DNA of 64,000 bases from Leifsonia sp. Root4 (lineage in GTDB: Bacteria; Actinomycetota; Actinomycetes; Actinomycetales; Microbacteriaceae). The notes under the pieces were generated by a model. The model was not told where the DNA came from, searched no databases, and worked only from the letters and a program-made list of their open reading frames with translations. This document shows, in pieces, positions 59,797 to 64,000 of this stretch. Where the stretch lies: NCBI RefSeq assembly GCF_001425085.1, contig NZ_LMDN01000002.1:521796-585795 (forward strand). The letters are read 5' to 3'. Positions within the stretch are counted from its first letter, which is position 1. Every line of letters starts with the position of its first letter. Position numbers and translations under genes: made by a program.

Positions 59797-62190
59797 ATGG
59801 TCGGAGTATCGGGAAACGGTCAGCGGGAGCCTGTTCAGGGCCCTGAACGGCAGCGGGGGGCGCTGCCGATCCCCGATCTGGCGTACACGGGAACCGTCAC
59901 ATACGACGCGACCGATCCGGATACGCACTACCCGCCGATCACCCGGCTCCTCCCCCCGGATGGCGCACCGAATGTGCTCGTGATCCTGATCGATGACACC
60001 GGCTTCGGCGCATCGAGCGCCTTCGGCGGACCGGTGCAGACGCCCAACTTCGAGCGCGTCGCCGCACGCGGCCTCAAGTACACCCGGTTCCACACGACCG
60101 CGCTCTGCTCCCCGACGCGGGCGGCCCTGCTCTCCGGGCGCAACCACCACACGGTGGGCATGGGCGGCATCACCGAGATCGCCACCAGTGCCCCCGGCTA
60201 CAGCTCCGTGCGCCCGAACAACTGCGCGCCGCTGGCGGAGACGCTCAAACTGAACGGCTACAACACGAGCCAGTTCGGCAAGTGCCACGAGGTGCCCGTC
60301 TGGGAGGCAAGCCCGGTCGGCCCGTTCGACCACTGGCCGCACCCCGGCAACGGCTTCGAGTACTTCTACGGCTTCCTCGGCGGCGAGACGAACCAGTGGT
60401 ACCCCGCGATCTACGAGAACACCTCCCCCGTGGAGCCGTGGGGCACGCCGGAACAGGGCTACCACTTCATGGCCGACATGACCGACAAGGCCATCGACTG
60501 GACCCGCCAGCAGAAGGCGCTGGCGCCGGACAAGCCCTTCTTCACCTACTTCGCCCCCGGGGCGACCCACGCACCGCACCACGTTCCGACGGAGTGGGCA
60601 GACAAGTACACGGGCCAGTTCGACCAGGGCTGGGACGAGGTGCGCAAAGAGACGTTCGCCCGCCAGCTCGAGCAGGGCGTCATCGCCGCCGATTCGGTGC
60701 TCACCGAGCGCAGCCCCGGCATCCCGTCGTGGGACGAGATGAGCGACATCATCAAGCCGGCCCTCGCGCGGCAGATGGAGGTGTACGCCGGCTTCCTCGC
60801 CTATACCGACCACTACGTCGGTGAGCTGCTCGACGCGTACGAGGAGCTCGGGATCCTCGACGACACCCTCGTCTACGTGATCATCGGTGACAACGGCGCG
60901 TCGGCTGAAGGCTCTATGCACGGCACGACCAACGAGGGCTTCACGATCAACCACATGAACGAGATCGAGAGCGAGGAATACGTCGCGGCGCACATCGACG
61001 ACCTCGGCACCCCGAGCTCGTACAACCACTACGCGGTGGGCTGGGCGCACGCCATGGACACCCCGTACCAGTGGACGAAGCAGGTCGCCAGCCACTGGGG
61101 CGGCACCCGCAACGGCACGATCGTCAGCTGGCCGAACGGCGGCGTTGAGCAGGGCGGCATCCGCAACCAGTTCAGCCACGTCATCGACGTCGCGCCGACC
61201 GTGCTCGAAGCGGCAGGCATCCCGGAACCGAGCACCGTCCACGGTGTGACGCAGCGGCCATATGAGGGCACCGCGATGAACTACACCTTCGGTGATGCGG
61301 ATGCCGAAGAGCGCCACACCACGCAGTACTTCGAGATGCTGGGCAACCGGGCGATCTTCCACAAGGGCTGGACCGCCGTCGCCAAGCACAAGGACCCGTG
61401 GCTCGGATCCAGCCACGGCCTTGACGAGGACGTGTGGGAGCTCTACAACGTCGACGAGGACTGGACGCAGTCGAACAACCTCGCCGAGCAGGAGCCGGAG
61501 CGACTCGCGCACCTGCAGCGCCTGTTCCTGATCCAGGCGGCCCGGTTCAACGTTCTGCCACTCGACATCCGCTCGGCCGAGCGCATGAACCCCGACATCG
61601 CCGGACGACCAGCGCTCATCACCGCCAGCAGTCAGAAGTTCTACCGCGGAATGCGGCGGCTCAGCGAGAATTCGGCAATCAACATCAAGAACAAGTCGTT
61701 CACGGTGTCGGCGAAGGTCCTCGTGCCCGAGGACGGTGCGAATGGGGTGGTCATCGCCCAGGGCGGAGCCTACGGCGGCTGGTCGTTCTACGGCGTCGAC
61801 GGCAAACTCGCGTTCGCGTACAACCTACTGGGCATCACCATCGACCGGATCCACTCGGATTCGACCGTGCCGGCCGGCACCACCGAGTTGAAGGCCCACT
61901 TCGCCTACGACGGCGGCGGTGTCGCCAAGGGCGGGACCGTCACCCTCTTCGCCGACGGCGCGCAGATCGGCGAGGGCCGCATCGAGAAGACGATCCCGTA
62001 CCAGTTCACCTTCGATGAGACGACGGATGTCGGCGTCGACTTGGCGTCACCGGTATCGACCGACTACAGCGCAACCGGCAACGAATTCAGCGGCGAGCTC
62101 GACTGGGTACTGATCGAGCTCGGTGACGACGACCACTCGCACCTCATCGACGACGAGCACAAGATGCGCGTCGCAATGCTCAAGCAATAA
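59797..62190 (+). CDS. Arylsulfatase (type I, formylglycine-dependent)
   Basis: 797 residues from the ATG of MVGVSGNGQREP after GGGGAAA; 28 upstream in-frame codons are less likely. Sulfatase domain with LVILIDDTGFG (metal Asp pair), the activation motif CSPTRAALLSGRNHH at Cys104 (becomes formylglycine), and VIIGDNGASAEG. A C-terminal beta-sandwich of about 170 residues (from about 630) may bind substrate. No signal peptide is seen. It hydrolyses sulfate esters to release sulfate; a formylglycine-generating enzyme must be encoded elsewhere. Followed by a strong terminator and an alkylsulfatase. Confidence 0.93.
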   Translation: MVGVSGNGQREPVQGPERQRGALPIPDLAYTGTVTYDATDPDTHYPPITRLLPPDGAPNVLVILIDDTGFGASSAFGGPVQTPNFERVAARGLKYTRFHTTALCSPTRAALLSGRNHHTVGMGGITEIATSAPGYSSVRPNNCAPLAETLKLNGYNTSQFGKCHEVPVWEASPVGPFDHWPHPGNGFEYFYGFLGGETNQWYPAIYENTSPVEPWGTPEQGYHFMADMTDKAIDWTRQQKALAPDKPFFTYFAPGATHAPHHVPTEWADKYTGQFDQGWDEVRKETFARQLEQGVIAADSVLTERSPGIPSWDEMSDIIKPALARQMEVYAGFLAYTDHYVGELLDAYEELGILDDTLVYVIIGDNGASAEGSMHGTTNEGFTINHMNEIESEEYVAAHIDDLGTPSSYNHYAVGWAHAMDTPYQWTKQVASHWGGTRNGTIVSWPNGGVEQGGIRNQFSHVIDVAPTVLEAAGIPEPSTVHGVTQRPYEGTAMNYTFGDADAEERHTTQYFEMLGNRAIFHKGWTAVAKHKDPWLGSSHGLDEDVWELYNVDEDWTQSNNLAEQEPERLAHLQRLFLIQAARFNVLPLDIRSAERMNPDIAGRPALITASSQKFYRGMRRLSENSAINIKNKSFTVSAKVLVPEDGANGVVIAQGGAYGGWSFYGVDGKLAFAYNLLGITIDRIHSDSTVPAGTTELKAHFAYDGGGVAKGGTVTLFADGAQIGEGRIEKTIPYQFTFDETTDVGVDLASPVSTDYSATGNEFSGELDWVLIELGDDDHSHLIDDEHKMRVAMLKQ

Positions 62191-62196
62191 CCTCAC

Positions 62197-62230
62197 CGGC
62201 CGCCGCCCGCTCCGGGTGGCGGCCGTTTTT
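62197..62230 (+). terminator. Intrinsic terminator after the arylsulfatase
   Basis: Outer stem CGGCCGCC (62197-62204) with GGCGGCCG (62218-62225), inner stem GCCCG-ctc-CGGGT, and a run of five T at 62226-62230: a complete Rho-independent terminator, 6 bp after the stop. Confidence 0.92.
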
Positions 62231-62253
62231 CAGCTCTGAACAAGGGACAGGAC

Positions 62254-64000
62254 ATGCAGAACAAGAACGTCATTCCCAGCATCGAAGCGGCACACCGCTC
62301 CGTGCTCGACTCGATGCCGTTCGACGACACGGCCGATTTCGACGACGCCGAGCGCGGTTTCATCGCCAAGCTCGAGCCCGGCATCGTGCTCGCATCCGAC
62401 GGGCACACTGTGTGGGACAACGACCGCTACGACTTCCTCGACGGCGAGGCTCCGACCTCCGTCAACCCCAGCCTGTGGCGGCAATCCCAGCTCGTCGCCA
62501 AACAGGGCCTGTTCGAGGTCGTCGAGGGCATCTACCAGGTGCGCGGCCTCGACCTCTCCAACATCACCTTCGTCGAGGGCGAGACAGGGGTGATCGTGAT
62601 CGACCCGCTGATCTCGAGCGAGACGGCCGCGGCCGCCCTCGGGCTCTACCGCGCGCACCGCGGCGAGCGCCCCGTCGTCGCCGTCATCTTCTCGCACAGC
62701 CACGTAGACCACTTCGGCGGCATCTTCGGCGTCACATCACAGGCAGATGTGGATGCCGGACGCGTGCAGGTGATCGCCCCGGTCGGCTTCGTGCACCACG
62801 CCGTGGAGGAGAACGTCTACGCCGGAACCGCGATGGCGCGTCGGGCAGGCTACATGTACGGCGCCGTGCTCGCCCGCGGCCCGAAGGGGGCCGTCGGCGC
62901 CGGACTCGGCCAGACGACGTCCTCCGGCGAGGTCGGCCTCATCGTGCCCACACTGGAGATCAGCACGACGGGGGAAACCCACACCATCGACGGGGTGGAG
63001 ATCGAGTTCCAGATGGCGCCCGGAACCGAGGCGCCGTCCGAGATGCACTTCTACTTCCCCGCTCGCCGCGCGCTCTGCATGGCGGAGAACGCCACGCACA
63101 CGCTGCACAACCTGCTCACCCTGCGCGGTGCACTGGTGCGCGACCCGCACGTGTGGTCGAGCTACCTGACCGAGGCGATCGACCGTTATGGCGACAAGAC
63201 GGATGCCGTATTCGCCTCGCACCACTGGCCGACCTGGGGCAAGGAAAGGATCATTGGATTCCTCTCCACCCAGCGCGACCTCTACGCCTATCTGCACGAT
63301 CAGACGCTGCGTCTGCTCAATCAGGGATACACGGGGGCCGAGATCGCCGAGATGATCGAGCTGCCGCCGGCCCTCACCTCCGCGTGGAACACCCACGGCT
63401 ACTACGGATCGATCAGCCACAACGTCAAGGCGATCTACCAGCGCTACATGGGCTGGTTCGACGGCAACCCGGCCAGGCTCTGGCCGCACCCGCCGGCCGC
63501 ACAGGCCGAACGCTACGTGAAGGCACTCGGCGGGATTGACCGCGTCGTCGAACTCGCCCAGACGGCGTTCGACGAGGGTGATCTGCGCTGGGCCGCGACG
63601 CTGCTCGACCACGCGGTGTTCGCCGATGCCGAGCACTCCGGCGCCCGCGCGCTGTACGCCGATACCCTCGAACAGCTCGGCTACGGCGCCGAGAACGGTA
63701 CGTGGCGCAACTTCTTCCTCTCCGGCGCCACCGAGCTGCGCGAGGGCAACTTCGGCACGCCGACTGCCACGAGCGCACCGGCGATCGTCGCCCAGCTCAC
63801 CGCCGAGCAGCTCTTCGACTCGTTGGCCATCTCGGTTGACGGCCCGAAGGCGTGGGACCTCGACCTCCGCATTAACGTCACCTTCACCGACCTCGATGCC
63901 AACTACCGCGTTGCGCTTCGGAACGGCGTGCTCATCAGCAGGAAGAAGGCGCTGGACCCGGATGCCGCGGTGACCGTGTCGCTCAGCAAGGCACGCCTGT
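62254..64000 (+). CDS. Alkylsulfatase (SdsA-type MBL fold), 3' end cut by window
   Basis: 582 codons are open from the ATG (AAGGGACAGG upstream) to the window edge. MBL motif HSHVDH at residues 148-153, second metal cluster AENATHTLHN near 277, and ASHHWPTWGKE. A helical dimerisation domain (GYYGSISHNVKAIYQRY) and the start of the SCP2-like C-terminal domain follow, as in Pseudomonas SdsA1 (about 650 residues). It hydrolyses primary alkyl sulfates such as SDS. No signal peptide is visible, while SdsA1 is secreted. Two shorter reading frames on either strand here are shadows. Confidence 0.93.
   Translation, partial: MQNKNVIPSIEAAHRSVLDSMPFDDTADFDDAERGFIAKLEPGIVLASDGHTVWDNDRYDFLDGEAPTSVNPSLWRQSQLVAKQGLFEVVEGIYQVRGLDLSNITFVEGETGVIVIDPLISSETAAAALGLYRAHRGERPVVAVIFSHSHVDHFGGIFGVTSQADVDAGRVQVIAPVGFVHHAVEENVYAGTAMARRAGYMYGAVLARGPKGAVGAGLGQTTSSGEVGLIVPTLEISTTGETHTIDGVEIEFQMAPGTEAPSEMHFYFPARRALCMAENATHTLHNLLTLRGALVRDPHVWSSYLTEAIDRYGDKTDAVFASHHWPTWGKERIIGFLSTQRDLYAYLHDQTLRLLNQGYTGAEIAEMIELPPALTSAWNTHGYYGSISHNVKAIYQRYMGWFDGNPARLWPHPPAAQAERYVKALGGIDRVVELAQTAFDEGDLRWAATLLDHAVFADAEHSGARALYADTLEQLGYGAENGTWRNFFLSGATELREGNFGTPTATSAPAIVAQLTAEQLFDSLAISVDGPKAWDLDLRINVTFTDLDANYRVALRNGVLISRKKALDPDAAVTVSLSKARL

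Noticed and set aside
59254-61512. 752-codon minus-strand frame opposite the exporter and sulfatase
   Set aside because: Antisense of two well-supported genes; composition is Arg/Val/Gly-rich and shows no family pattern.
62412-63636. Long open frames on both strands (375 and 299 codons) inside the alkylsulfatase
   Set aside because: They are Arg/Pro-rich shadows of the SdsA-type gene, which has full motif support and stays open to the window edge.

Overview
The window is a GC-rich actinobacterial chromosome segment, most likely from a Microbacteriaceae-type genus. The pointers are the base composition, frequent GTG starts, a DUF222/HNH gene, actinobacterial-type XylA and AraBAD proteins, and a REP-like palindrome of a kind I associate with that family (from memory, not searched). 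It is almost fully coding. No gap exceeds 300 bp, and I see no tRNA, rRNA, insertion sequence, prophage or CRISPR array.

Layout. (1) 1-18,635 is a plant-polysaccharide island: GH3 and GH43 on the plus strand, LacI and ROK regulators, then a minus-strand operon (lipoprotein sugar-binding protein, two permeases, GH95, GH31, GH1) reading away from a CE7 acetyl esterase, followed by GH42 and a second ROK regulator. Together the enzymes can remove acetyl, fucosyl, galactosyl, xylosyl and glucosyl groups, which is what acetylated, fucosylated xyloglucan oligosaccharides need. (2) 18,711-25,030 takes the released xylose onward: xylA, xylB and a putative xylose ABC transporter. (3) 25,052-29,956 holds a NarL-type two-component system reading away from a small membrane protein and a four-motif multicopper oxidase. 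(4) 30,081-32,119 has a frameshifted DUF222/HNH gene and a DHFR/RibD-like protein. (5) 32,132-40,595 is a seven-gene glycerol-type operon on the minus strand: MFS transporter, FGGY kinase, GlpD, an AGPS-like flavoprotein, GlpP antiterminator, ABM protein and Zn alcohol dehydrogenase. Its leader contains what looks like an intrinsic-terminator attenuator, the expected target of the GlpP encoded in the same operon. (6) 40,633-45,786 is araB-araD-araA with a divergent LacI regulator and a perfect 18-bp operator. (7) 45,799-49,125 carries housekeeping and stress genes (DUF1801, NUDIX, MBL hydrolase, F420-type oxidoreductase and its MarR). (8) 49,122-55,562 is a complete six-gene Mrp Na+/H+ antiporter operon. 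(9) 55,778-59,706 has a small Cys-motif protein, dps with a four-copy 20-bp tandem repeat upstream, argG, and a MarR/EamA pair. (10) 59,797-64,000 pairs an arylsulfatase with an SdsA-type alkylsulfatase that runs off the right edge.

How it fits together: the left half is one carbohydrate programme, in which outer glycosidases and esterase feed xylose to XylAB, arabinose to AraBAD, and the remaining hexoses to central metabolism. Each sub-block has its own repressor and a visible palindromic operator. The most novel regulatory feature is the putative GlpP-controlled leader at 40,458-40,560. The most interesting metabolic unit is the glycerol-like operon with an AGPS-like enzyme.
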